This document shows positions 1 to 7,188 of a stretch of 21,285 nucleotides of DNA, piece by piece. The notes beneath the pieces are model-generated. The model did no database searches. It was not told the origin of the DNA and saw only the letters and a program-made list of their open reading frames with translations. Source of the stretch: CANHEE01 sp043777755 (GTDB lineage Bacteria; Bacteroidota; Bacteroidia; Chitinophagales; Saprospiraceae); assembly GCA_043777755.1 (NCBI GenBank), contig JAYWHK010000247.1:1-21285 (forward strand). The letters run 5' to 3'. The first letter of the stretch is position 1, and every line of letters begins with the position of its first letter. The position numbers were made by a program, and so were the translations under genes.

Positions 1-9
1 ATTTGATAT

Positions 10-82
10 TAAACACATAGGAATATAGGACACATAGTATTGAAAATCAATGTTCTATGTGTCCTATATTCCTATGTGTTTA
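10..82. repeat. Long perfect palindrome with 28-bp arms, possible terminator or dispersed repeat
   Basis: Positions 10-37 and 55-82 are exact reverse complements. The central 17 bases hold a second small stem, 39-43 with 47-51, around an AAA loop. Each arm contains the word CACATAG twice (14-20 and 31-37 on the left). The structure begins 14 bases beyond the stop codon of the minus-strand operon that ends at 97, so it could stop that transcript. No clear U-run follows on the minus strand, and the plus side is only moderately T-rich. The internal repetition suggests a dispersed intergenic repeat rather than a plain terminator. The palindrome is certain; its role is inference. Confidence 0.75.
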
Positions 83-96
83 TTTTGTCCACGCAC

Positions 97-600
97 TTAC
101 CTTAATTTTTTTTCTAACCAAAACGTCATGGCATAAGACAGTAAAAAACCGCCTGCTAAACCTCTACCCAAACCGTACAAAGCATCTTTGAAGGTGAAAA
201 TAATAGGATTTTTGTCTAAATCGGCGAGTGCATCTCGAAATGCCCGAATTTCCTCCATTTTTTGCGTTTGCGTCATTAAATATTCGTAGCCAGTTTTCAT
301 ACTTTGCATTTGGATTTGCGCCAAACTTGCGTCAGAATTGAACAACCTAAAATACCAAACATAGTACATCACGTCAGCAATCAGCCAGACCAAGAAAACA
401 GAACGCAGTACTTCGTGAAAAGGTTTTTCTTCCACCATCATTTTTTTTCCCAATAAAAACATATACACCAAAGGGAAAATTAAAGAACTCCAAAATACAT
501 AAGGTACAAAAAGGAGATTTTTGTCATAAAAATAAAAAAGCAAGAAATATACAATCGTCGCAATTCCTGCCAAAATACCATATTTTAAAATTCTATTCAT
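97..600 (-). CDS. DUF4199-like small integral membrane protein
   Basis: This 167-residue protein has four likely membrane helices, at about residues 8-26, 32-50, 66-84 and 146-163, with a soluble segment rich in Q, E and K between the third and fourth. This length and topology match the DUF4199 family common in Bacteroidota, whose function is unknown; the assignment rests on layout and general resemblance, not a signature motif. The ATG overlaps the last 8 bases of the upstream flippase-like gene, so the two are translationally coupled in one minus-strand operon. It may work with that protein in the inner membrane. Confidence 0.7.
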   Translation of the reverse strand: MNRILKYGILAGIATIVYFLLFYFYDKNLLFVPYVFWSSLIFPLVYMFLLGKKMMVEEKPFHEVLRSVFLVWLIADVMYYVWYFRLFNSDASLAQIQMQSMKTGYEYLMTQTQKMEEIRAFRDALADLDKNPIIFTFKDALYGLGRGLAGGFLLSYAMTFWLEKKLR

Positions 601-1699
601 TTTGTGGCTGATTTTTTCTTTCTTCCAATAATTTTCTAATCCAATTCGGGATAATAATTGCGCCCGTAATCAAGTACGGATAATAAGTCATCAAACGCCA
701 AATCAATGCAACAATGTAACCAATCGTTTCTGGTACATAATCCTTGATGGAATACACCAAACCTGCTTCTGCAAAGCCCGAGCCGCCTGGTGTTGGCGCA
801 AACAACATAACGATGTAATTCGCAGCAGCACGACCAAAAAGATGGACTTGTGTCCAAATTCCACTTGGCAAATTAGGAGTCAAAGCAATAATCAAACAAT
901 TAATCAGTAAAAAACGACAACACCATGCAGCAGCCGTCGCACCAAAAGCTCTTAAATGAAAAGCAAAAGGCTTGTGTTTGATAACCGCAGAAGCAATCAC
1001 AATGTCTTCGCCAAACTTTAATGCTTTTGCTCTAAAACGACGCAAAAGAGGTAAATTTGTAGATTTATCCAACAACCATTTTACACCATTCGGATATACA
1101 AATAAGCCTAAAATCAACAACGAGCCTTGAATAATCATCAGGCAATAAACAGTCACAAAAGTCCAAGCTGTACCATCTAAGGAATTGAAACTGTGTGCAT
1201 TAGGACTCAAAATCTGCCAGCCCATTAGCAAAAACATGATGGGAAAAAGCGTAAATTGAAAAACGCTATCCAACAAAACTTTATAAATCACAATCACAGC
1301 AACTCGAGCAGGAGGTATTTTTTCTAAGGTCAGTACAAAAAGGGCAATCGCTGCGCCACCAGCACTTGTCGGGGCAACAGCCGTACTAAATTCCCAAATA
1401 AAAAGCAATTCGATACACTTTCGGTAAGAAAAAGAGCCATCTGCCAAAATATACAGACGAAGTGCATAACAAAGATGTCGAACCACCAACAAAAGCAGTG
1501 CAATCCCAAGCCAAGTGAACGTATGCGAAGACCACTCAATTCGAGCAAAATCCTCAGGATTGAATTTTTGCCACAGCATATAAAACACCAATCCAAGTCC
1601 GAAAAAAATCGGAATTAGAATACGTGAAAGTCGGAAGGAGCGAAAAATATCGTCTTCTTCTTGTTGATTATTGTTATTTTCTTGTTCTTGTTCTTGCAC
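593..1699 (-). CDS. Flippase-like membrane protein, LPG synthase TM / UPF0104 (YbhN) family
   Basis: This 368-residue polytopic protein has the family's two Gly/Pro motifs: APTSAGGAAIAL near residues 109-120 and APTPGGSGFAEA at 301-312. An Arg at 334 lies in the last membrane region. The family is related to the membrane half of MprF and is thought to move or handle lipids; the substrate here is unknown. Translation is proposed to start at GTG 1699. The next in-frame ATG (codon 41) lies inside the first membrane helix, and a TATATTTG box 17 bases upstream fits a GTG start. The first codons are a CAAGAA hexamer repeat giving QEQEQE, then an acidic and Asn-rich cytoplasmic tail. It is the first gene of a two-gene operon. 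Confidence 0.85.
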   Translation of the reverse strand: MQEQEQENNNNQQEEDDIFRSFRLSRILIPIFFGLGLVFYMLWQKFNPEDFARIEWSSHTFTWLGIALLLLVVRHLCYALRLYILADGSFSYRKCIELLFIWEFSTAVAPTSAGGAAIALFVLTLEKIPPARVAVIVIYKVLLDSVFQFTLFPIMFLLMGWQILSPNAHSFNSLDGTAWTFVTVYCLMIIQGSLLILGLFVYPNGVKWLLDKSTNLPLLRRFRAKALKFGEDIVIASAVIKHKPFAFHLRAFGATAAAWCCRFLLINCLIIALTPNLPSGIWTQVHLFGRAAANYIVMLFAPTPGGSGFAEAGLVYSIKDYVPETIGYIVALIWRLMTYYPYLITGAIIIPNWIRKLLEERKNQPQNE

Positions 1700-1716
1700 A
1701 AATTTAATTTTCGCAA

Positions 1717-1724
1717 CAAATATA
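1717..1724 (-). promoter_or_regulatory. Promoter -7 box of the flippase-like operon
   Basis: Read on the minus strand this is TATATTTG, matching the Bacteroidota TAnnTTTG consensus. It ends 17 bases before the GTG at 1699, similar to the other leadered genes in this window. I see no convincing -33 TTG at the right distance. Confidence 0.5.
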
Positions 1725-1741
1725 CAGCAAAGAAAATAATA

Positions 1742-1773
1742 TTGTCATAGATTTCTACGTTTTTTTATCTTTG
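1742..1773 (+). promoter_or_regulatory. Promoter of the rhodanese gene
   Basis: TTG at 1742-1744 and TATCTTTG at 1766-1773, 21 bp apart, match the Bacteroidota -33/-7 consensus. The expected transcript starts near 1779 and has a leader of about 15 bases. The box overlaps the TTG at 1771, so that codon cannot start the protein. Confidence 0.75.
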
Positions 1774-1794
1774 CACCTAATTTTATACAAAAAA

Positions 1795-2331
1795 ATGTTT
1801 ATAAAATCTATACTTCCTGCTTTTCTCTTGGCAGCTAATTTGCTATCATCACTTGCTTGTGCGCAAATCCCTGCAAACAAACCAAGCTGCCAAAGCAAAG
1901 CCTTTGACCAGACGCTCTCTACGATGTTGCGCTTTACTGTTCCCGTTATTGGTGTGAAAGAACTTAAAAACCAGCAAAAAGAGTACGTTATTTTAGATGC
2001 TCGTGAACAAAAAGAATACGACATCAGCCACATCGAAGGTGCAAAACACATCGGGTACGAGCAATTTAATATAAAAAACATGAAAGATATAAAAAAAGAT
2101 GCGCCCATTGTTGTTTATTGTTCGGTAGGTTATAGAAGTGAAAAAATAGGCGAAAAGCTACAAAAAGAAGGTTTTTTAAATGTAAAAAACCTTTATGGAA
2201 GTGTTTTTGAGTGGGTCAATGAATCCTATCCTTTGGTGAACAACTCAAATCAAGTCGTTTCAAAAGTACACACTTACAATGCAATTTGGGGAAAATGGGT
2301 GAAGAATAAAAAAGTGGAGAAAATTTATTAA
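1795..2331 (+). CDS. Exported rhodanese-domain protein
   Basis: The protein is 178 residues from the ATG at 1795; a longer reading from TTG 1771 would begin inside the promoter. An N-terminal signal peptide (about residues 1-23) ends ACAQ, so the protein is probably periplasmic. A single rhodanese domain spans roughly residues 53-155. It contains the LDAREQKEYDISHIEGA segment and an active-site loop with the catalytic Cys at 109 in CSVGYRS. Rhodaneses carry sulfur as a persulfide on this Cys; the donor and acceptor here are unknown. The gene stands alone, divergent from the flippase-like operon. The roughly 25 residues after the domain match nothing I recognise. Confidence 0.87.
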   Translation: MFIKSILPAFLLAANLLSSLACAQIPANKPSCQSKAFDQTLSTMLRFTVPVIGVKELKNQQKEYVILDAREQKEYDISHIEGAKHIGYEQFNIKNMKDIKKDAPIVVYCSVGYRSEKIGEKLQKEGFLNVKNLYGSVFEWVNESYPLVNNSNQVVSKVHTYNAIWGKWVKNKKVEKIY

Positions 2332-2336
2332 AAACA

Positions 2337-2352
2337 TTTAACGTACGTTAAA
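2337..2352. promoter_or_regulatory. 16-bp perfect palindrome, candidate operator
   Basis: TTTAACGTACGTTAAA reads the same on both strands. It begins 6 bases after the rhodanese stop codon and ends 12 bases before the -33 element of the DUF4783 promoter. A symmetric site here would suit a dimeric repressor or activator. No T-run follows, so it is a poor terminator. The regulator is unknown. Confidence 0.4.
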
Positions 2353-2364
2353 GTGTAAAAAAAC

Positions 2365-2395
2365 TTGACAAGTTCAAATAAGAATAGTACCTTTA
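2365..2395 (+). promoter_or_regulatory. Promoter of the DUF4783 gene
   Basis: TTG at 2365-2367 and TACCTTTA at 2388-2395, 20 bp apart, match the Bacteroidota consensus except for the last base. The predicted start near 2401 leaves a leader of about 160 bases before the ATG at 2564. I see no known riboswitch fold in that leader. Confidence 0.55.
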
Positions 2396-2563
2396 CCCAA
2401 ATTTTAGAGAATAATATTTTACAAGATATTCATATTAAAGTATTTATTAAGGTTTATTTATTAAAATTTAGTTAAAAAAAGTAACCGACGAATCATTTGC
2501 ACGTCACAATTGTATAACATTACAGAAGACTCACTAATACTTCTATTTCAATTGTTTAAAAAG

Positions 2564-2956
2564 ATGAAAAAATTTTTGTTCAGTTTTTCAGTTATCGCAC
2601 TTTTATGTGCCTTTACAAATCCCATTGTTCCAAGTTTCAACTCTATTGCAACAGCTATCAGTACAGGCAACGCAGATGCGCTTGCTGTGTATTTTGACAA
2701 TGATGTAGAAATTTCTATCATTGATAAAGAGGATATTTACGATAAATCAAAAGCAAAAGCCATTATCAATGATTTTTTTGCTAAAAACAAACCAAAAGCC
2801 TTCAATCAAGTTCACCAAGGGCAATCCAAAGGTAAAGATACTCAGTATTGTATTGGCGAGATGCCTACCGCAGGTGGAAAATACCGTGTCTATATTTATA
2901 TGAAAGTCACCAATGAGCAATACGTAATTCAAGAAATGCGTTTTGACAAACAGTAA
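2564..2956 (+). CDS. Exported DUF4783 family protein
   Basis: The protein is 130 residues from the ATG at 2564. An upstream in-frame TTG at 2510 would put 18 unrelated residues before a clear signal sequence (MKKFLFSFSVIALLCAFTNP), so I reject it. The mature part has the DUF4783 pattern: a helix with IATAISTGNADALAVYFDNDV, then alternating strands ending in VIQEMRFDK. This is an NTF2-like cone fold with no known enzyme activity. The family is largely confined to Bacteroidota and probably acts in the periplasm. The gene has its own promoter and ends at a strong terminator shared with hpt. Confidence 0.85.
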   Translation: MKKFLFSFSVIALLCAFTNPIVPSFNSIATAISTGNADALAVYFDNDVEISIIDKEDIYDKSKAKAIINDFFAKNKPKAFNQVHQGQSKGKDTQYCIGEMPTAGGKYRVYIYMKVTNEQYVIQEMRFDKQ

Positions 2957-2970
2957 ATGACTTAAGTATA

Positions 2971-3020
2971 AATAAAAAAGTCCTAATTTTTGATAATTCA
3001 AAAATTAGGACTTTTTTATT
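2971..3020. terminator. Bidirectional intrinsic terminator, 23-bp stem
   Basis: Positions 2971-2993 pair perfectly with 2998-3020 around the loop TAAT. The outer stem has A-runs on the left and T-runs on the right, so each strand ends in a U-tract. It lies between the convergent DUF4783 and hpt stop codons and serves both. Confidence 0.93.
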
Positions 3021-3026
3021 GTAAAA

Positions 3027-3563
3027 TCAATCTGCCAACTGATAGACATCAGCAAGATTTCTTCCGAAACCATCGTAATCCAAACCATAACCAACAATGA
3101 ATTTGTCAGGGATTGAAAAACCAATATGGTCAATTTTTACTTCGTGTTGTAAGGCATCAGGTTTATGGAAAAGTGTTACCAATGCCATAGATTTTGGTTG
3201 ATAACTGGCAATTGTTTTCATAAAATCGCTCATTGTCTTTCCTGTATCTACAATATCCTCCAAAATAATCACCGCCCTATCTTTTACGATTTCAGGTTTT
3301 ACACCAATAACGGAAATCACTTTCCCCGTAGAACTTGTCCCTTCATAAGACGATAATTTCACAAAAAAAATCTCACAAGGCATATCGCCACAAGCTCGAA
3401 GCAAATCCGCAGCAAATAAAAAAGCACCGTTTAGTACACCAATAAAAAGTGGCTCTTGATTGGCGTAATTTGTTTGAATTTTTTCACCCAATTCAGCAAT
3501 TTTTTCAGCAATTTCCTCTTTTGAAATAAAAGGAACAAAAGATAAGTCTTTTACAGTTATCAT
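3027..3563 (-). CDS. hpt: Hypoxanthine phosphoribosyltransferase
   Basis: This cytosolic purine-salvage enzyme makes IMP (and usually GMP) from hypoxanthine (or guanine) and PRPP. At 178 residues it has normal family length. The PRPP-binding motif ILEDIVDTGKT is at 100-110, the flexible-loop SSYEGTSSTG segment at 71-80, and the purine-site motif IPDKFIVGYGLDYDGFGRNL is near the C-terminus. The ATG at 3563 has no better alternative. No TAnnTTTG box is evident upstream. It is a single gene convergent with the DUF4783 gene. Confidence 0.96.
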   Translation of the reverse strand: MITVKDLSFVPFISKEEIAEKIAELGEKIQTNYANQEPLFIGVLNGAFLFAADLLRACGDMPCEIFFVKLSSYEGTSSTGKVISVIGVKPEIVKDRAVIILEDIVDTGKTMSDFMKTIASYQPKSMALVTLFHKPDALQHEVKIDHIGFSIPDKFIVGYGLDYDGFGRNLADVYQLAD

Positions 3564-3992
3564 ATTTATATTTTTTATTTTAATCTAAGCAATTTCCAAA
3601 AGTGGTTCTTGCCAAAACGCCCGAAAGCTCAGTTTGTTTTGTGAATCGGAAGAAATATTTGACAAAGAAAAGGCTTTTTTTTATATTTTTGGCGAAAAAC
3701 TTACAATGTGCAAAAAATCTATACTGCAATGAGTAATCTTTTGGTGTTGATAGAAAAGGTTTTGGTACAAGAATATCAGATACAAGATGAGGTGTAGTAA
3801 AAAATTGACATGGCAAAAATCTATCGTCAAAAAGGTTTGGGCAAACATTTCCAAACGAACCTCAGCGAAGCAAGAATTTTGCAAGACGATTTTACAGAAA
3901 AGAATGGTTTTTGAGCAATTGTTCTTGTAACATAAAAAAAATCGGCGAGGTTTTAAGCCTCGCCGAAGATTTTTTATCAATTATAATTTCTC
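3564..3992. other. Intergenic region with orphan promoter, mini-ORFs and terminator
   Basis: No ordinary gene lies here. On the plus strand there is a promoter-like pair, TTTG 3658-3661 and TATTTTTG 3684-3691 (22-bp gap). Two tiny ORFs follow: 3729-3797 (22 codons, MSNLLVLIEKVLV...) and 3810-3914 (34 codons, MAKIYRQKGLGKH...). A strong hairpin is at 3942-3966. The mini-ORFs use codons like the neighbouring genes and could be the remains of one broken gene, or a short expressed RNA. I do not recognise either peptide. Confidence 0.35.
3942..3966. terminator. Bidirectional intrinsic terminator
   Basis: TCGGCGAGG at 3942-3950 pairs with CCTCGCCGA at 3958-3966 around a 7-base loop. An A-run precedes it and a T-run follows, so both strands end in U-tracts. 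It terminates the minus-strand metalloprotease gene and could also end plus-strand transcription from the orphan promoter. Confidence 0.88.
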
Positions 3993-5783
3993 TTACAAAC
4001 TATTTACGGTTAAATTTTTTACCTTTTTATTATTGCTCTCCATTTTACCAGCTTTGAAATTAGTTGAACCCGTTTGTACTTTCAAAGTATAACAATTGCT
4101 ATTGGAGAAATCGCCATAATAAGTATACACTTTGATTTTGTAAGTCCCAGCTGTTGTTGCGTTCTGTGTAATTAATTCCGCTAAAGTGCCATCATTTTGA
4201 GAATAAGCTATAAAACTACCATTTTTGTACAGTTCTATGTCGTAATCCAAAGGCAGATTGGTCAGGTCAATTTTGAATTTTGGTTGCGCTGCGGTCGTCG
4301 TGAACGTGAACCAATCTTTGTCCGTCGCTGTACCAATTTTGGCAGTAATTTCAGTATTAATTGGAATTACTTTTGACGTAGAACTTGTGTTATTTGATTC
4401 GTAATTGTCCGTACAACCTGTATTTACAACTGCCTGAGTTGTAAAATTAGCTATTGTCGAAAAGGCACTTGTTCCATTGCTACAAGTTGCTTTTACTTGG
4501 AATTGATAAGCCGTATTTGCTGCTAAACTGTTGATAGTCAAAGTATTACTATTACTTACAACTGTTGTAAATGTTGTTGCAGCTGCTGTTTTGTATTGAA
4601 CGCTGTAAGAAGTTGCGCCACTTACGGCTGCCCAATTCAAAGTTGCGGCACTTGTAGTCACATTGCTTGTAGTCAAAGTAGAAGGCACTCCACAAGAAGT
4701 TCCGCTCGAAGGAGGCGTTGCTCCATTAGAAGTTGCAATCGTTGCTCTTGCACCGCCAGAAGCAAACAAGGCTTGCATACGTGCTTTTTGACCCGTCGTG
4801 AACATAAACATAGCTGCATCATCTACATAATCCATATAGTTCATAAACATATCGCCATTCGGTGTATTGCCACAACTTACCTTTGGGAAAGTCGGTGTTC
4901 CGCCGTTTGATTTTGCTTGATTTGGCGTATCGCCTACGTTATCAGAATCATTGCAATTAGCAACATCAGGATCGCCAGGACCCCATATATGCGCAAGATT
5001 CAACCAGTGTCCAACCTCATGTGTAGCTGTACGACCCAAATTGTAAGGAGCTTCTACCACGCCTGTCGTACCAAATGCGGTATAATGTACTACAATCGCA
5101 TCTTCTGAGTCAGGAAAACTTGGGTCTGCCGCAAAACCCAATGGACTTGCCATGTTACAAACATAGATGTTCATGTAGCGACTTGCGTCCCAAATATTGC
5201 TACCGCCCAATGCGTCAGAGTAGGGGTCAAGATTGTCAATAAACGATGTTTTGCTCGTTGATTTGCGCACGATACCCGTAGTTGGCGCACCTGTTGGCGT
5301 TTGTTTTGCCAATACGAAGTTGATTTCAATGTCTGATGCCAAAGGTTTAAATGGCGTAGGCACTTTACTCACATCTGTATTCAACTTACGAAAATCATCG
5401 TTCAAAACCTTCATTTGCGAAGCAATCTGCGCATCAGAGATATTCTGTACTGCTGTTTTGTAAAGTACGTGAATGACTACTGGAATTGTCACGACGGTAC
5501 GAGCCTTTGCTGTTTTGCCGTATTCGCTCACAAATTTTGCTGTAAATTCTTCAATTTTTCTCTTTTTTTCTGCTGCTTCGGGATGCTCCAGTAAATGCTT
5601 CGTTTGGTGTTCGTGCATGGAACATCTTCCGCCGAGATGACCGTGACCGTCTGTTTTTTCTGCAACATTTTCTGTTACTGCATCAGGTGTAACACCATTT
5701 TCTTCGCTACAATTTGTGAAACACAAAGCCGCCAAAGCGGTTGCGAAGATGTAAGAGCCGAAATTAAAAACTGTCTTTTTCAT
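3993..5783 (-). CDS. M43 family zinc metalloprotease lipoprotein with FN3 and PPC domains
   Basis: The protein is 596 residues from the ATG at 5783; the longer reading begins at a GTG and adds an implausible leader. Residues 1-24 form a signal sequence, and Cys25 in FTNCSEEN is a plausible lipidation site. The acidic residues after Ser26 resemble the Bacteroidota surface lipoprotein export signal. Residues about 95-345 are an M43 (pappalysin-type metzincin) catalytic domain, with zinc motif HEVGHWLNLAH at 255-265 (His255, 259 and 265, Glu256) and Met-turn MNYMDY at 314-319. A fibronectin type III domain (about 365-450) and a pre-peptidase C-terminal domain (about 457-571) follow. No type IX C-terminal domain is present. 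A secreted or surface protease is likely; its substrate is unknown. Confidence 0.92.
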   Translation of the reverse strand: MKKTVFNFGSYIFATALAALCFTNCSEENGVTPDAVTENVAEKTDGHGHLGGRCSMHEHQTKHLLEHPEAAEKKRKIEEFTAKFVSEYGKTAKARTVVTIPVVIHVLYKTAVQNISDAQIASQMKVLNDDFRKLNTDVSKVPTPFKPLASDIEINFVLAKQTPTGAPTTGIVRKSTSKTSFIDNLDPYSDALGGSNIWDASRYMNIYVCNMASPLGFAADPSFPDSEDAIVVHYTAFGTTGVVEAPYNLGRTATHEVGHWLNLAHIWGPGDPDVANCNDSDNVGDTPNQAKSNGGTPTFPKVSCGNTPNGDMFMNYMDYVDDAAMFMFTTGQKARMQALFASGGARATIATSNGATPPSSGTSCGVPSTLTTSNVTTSAATLNWAAVSGATSYSVQYKTAAATTFTTVVSNSNTLTINSLAANTAYQFQVKATCSNGTSAFSTIANFTTQAVVNTGCTDNYESNNTSSTSKVIPINTEITAKIGTATDKDWFTFTTTAAQPKFKIDLTNLPLDYDIELYKNGSFIAYSQNDGTLAELITQNATTAGTYKIKVYTYYGDFSNSNCYTLKVQTGSTNFKAGKMESNNKKVKNLTVNSL

Positions 5784-6055
5784 ACTAAATAAGAATTGTA
5801 AAGTAACGATGAACAATAAACGATGAAATAAAAAAAACACTACAAGTTAGTTTGCTATATTCTATTTGACTATCGCCTAAAAACGTCTAATTACTTTGAG
5901 TTAGAAAAAATGATTAATACAGTAAATTTTTTACATATAAATTGAAAAATTAAAATTTGAATTACAATAGGGTTTATCTAAATTTCTACCTTCACAAATC
6001 ATAAATTGTTTGATTGATGATGCAAATATAGCGGAAAACGAAAGGTGCGTTTTAG

Positions 6056-6110
6056 TTTTTTACACGAACCCGCTTCCTTTTTACACGAACGTAACTGCTT
6101 TTTACACCAA
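6056..6110 (+). promoter_or_regulatory. Three direct repeats with exact 21-bp phasing, candidate LytTR operator
   Basis: TTTTTACACGAAC ends at 6069 and again at 6090, and TTTTTACACCAA ends at 6110. The ACAC cores start at 6062, 6083 and 6104, exactly 21 bp apart. The last copy ends 3 bases before the -33 TTTG of the kinase promoter. LytTR-domain regulators are known to bind direct repeats about two helical turns apart just upstream of the promoter. A LytTR regulator is encoded at 8893-9615, so autoregulation is the simplest reading. Confidence 0.65.
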
Positions 6111-6113
6111 ACA

Positions 6114-6146
6114 TTTGTGAATGGCTTTGAAAGTGTCGTATCTTTG
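6114..6146 (+). promoter_or_regulatory. Promoter of the sensor kinase gene, leaderless arrangement
   Basis: TTTG at 6114-6117 and TATCTTTG at 6139-6146 are 21 bp apart, a full Bacteroidota consensus. The ATG at 6151 follows only 4 bases after the box, so the mRNA should begin at or next to the start codon. Confidence 0.7.
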
Positions 6147-6150
6147 CCTT

Positions 6151-7188
6151 ATGAATTGGAATCTAAAATATTATTTCTTGAAATTGCTTGCACCAGAGCT
6201 TTGGTGGTTACGGCATTTGTGTTTTTGGTGTTATTGGTATAGTACATTTGTTTTGCGAGCTATAGGAATAGAGCCAACCAACCCTGGCGATTCTCTGACT
6301 CCTACCATTGGAGATATAGTAAGTGACTTTACTGTTTTATACATCAATCTTTTTTTATTGATTCCTTTTTTGGCAAAGAAAAAGAAAATGGGCGCATATA
6401 TTATTGCATCTATTTTATTACTTTGTAGCTATATGACCTTCAATTATTGGTATTTTAATACCGCAGAAGACCGTGCGAATACGTCACTATTTTTATTGGT
6501 TTTTACCCAATTTATTTTAGCTTTTGAGTTTTACATAGAAATAACAGCGTTGCGCTTTATTGTAGATTATTTTTATAATTATGAAAAAATCTTAGAAAAA
6601 GAAAAACAAAAATTACAAATGGAATTGGCGTATTTGAAAAGTCAAATTAATCCGCATTTTTTATTTAATACCTTAAATAACATTGCTACACTTTCGGAAA
6701 TTGCGCCCGAGCGTGTCACGCCAACGGTCATTGATCTTTCCAATGTACTTCGTTATCAATTGTATGAAAGCGAGAAGGAAAGTGTTTTATTGAGCAATGA
6801 AATTGATAATTTACAGCAAAATCTCAATCTCGAAGCCATGCGACTCAATGAATCTGCCGTAACACTCAACGTAGAAGGCAATCCTACAGGAATCATGGTT
6901 GCACCTTTGATTTTTTTGCCTTTTATAGAAAATGCACTAAAACATAGTGCCGACCCTTCGGGTATTGCTACGATTGATATTTTATTTGAAATAAAAGAAA
7001 AAACAATTATTTTTACTTCAAAAAACTCAAAACCAAGTATCAAAACCAAACAATTGGCAGGTGGTTTGGGCTTGAAAAATATCAAAAGACGTTTGGAAAT
7101 TCTTTACCCAGAAAAACATGAATTGAAAATTGAAGAAACGGAAAAGGAATATAAAGTGTGGTTGAAATTGAATTTGACGAGTATTTGA
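6151..7188 (+). CDS. LytS/YehU-type sensor histidine kinase
   Basis: This is the membrane sensor kinase of a two-component system, 345 residues from the ATG at 6151. The in-frame ATG at 6121 lies upstream of the -7 box and cannot be on the transcript. About four membrane helices occupy residues 12-135, and a short coiled coil follows. The His_kinase domain has the phosphoacceptor motif LKSQINPHFLFNTLNNI (His169). The ATPase part has an N-box, LPFIENALKHS (Asn261), and a G-box, GGLGLKNIKRRL (304-315). No extracellular sensor domain is visible, so the signal is probably sensed in the membrane. Its partner should be the LytTR regulator at 8893, two genes downstream. Confidence 0.93.
   Translation: MNWNLKYYFLKLLAPELWWLRHLCFWCYWYSTFVLRAIGIEPTNPGDSLTPTIGDIVSDFTVLYINLFLLIPFLAKKKKMGAYIIASILLLCSYMTFNYWYFNTAEDRANTSLFLLVFTQFILAFEFYIEITALRFIVDYFYNYEKILEKEKQKLQMELAYLKSQINPHFLFNTLNNIATLSEIAPERVTPTVIDLSNVLRYQLYESEKESVLLSNEIDNLQQNLNLEAMRLNESAVTLNVEGNPTGIMVAPLIFLPFIENALKHSADPSGIATIDILFEIKEKTIIFTSKNSKPSIKTKQLAGGLGLKNIKRRLEILYPEKHELKIEETEKEYKVWLKLNLTSI

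Larger units (their letters stand above)
5784..6150. other. Divergent regulatory region between the metalloprotease and sensor kinase
   Basis: This 367-bp gap has no gene. Its right half holds the kinase promoter and three phased repeats, listed separately. On the minus strand a TATATTTG box at 6023-6030 could serve the metalloprotease with a leader of about 230 bases, but no -33 TTG is visible. The remainder is AT-rich without clear structure. Confidence 0.5.

Noticed and set aside
1771..1794. TTG start extending the rhodanese by 8 residues
   Set aside because: The TTG is part of the TATCTTTG promoter box, and the signal peptide begins at the ATG at 1795.
3580..3980. Two minus-strand open frames in the hpt-metalloprotease gap
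   Set aside because: Their products are rich in Phe, Leu and Cys with no family resemblance, and one crosses the terminator hairpin at 3942-3966.
4596..5108. Plus-strand open frames opposite the metalloprotease
   Set aside because: They are low-complexity antisense shadows of a gene with clear domains on the minus strand.
5784..5840. GTG start for the metalloprotease
   Set aside because: It would put 19 residues before a standard lipoprotein signal that begins at the ATG at 5783.
6121..6150. ATG at 6121 as the sensor kinase start
   Set aside because: It lies upstream of the -7 box (6139-6146), so it would not be on the transcript from this promoter.
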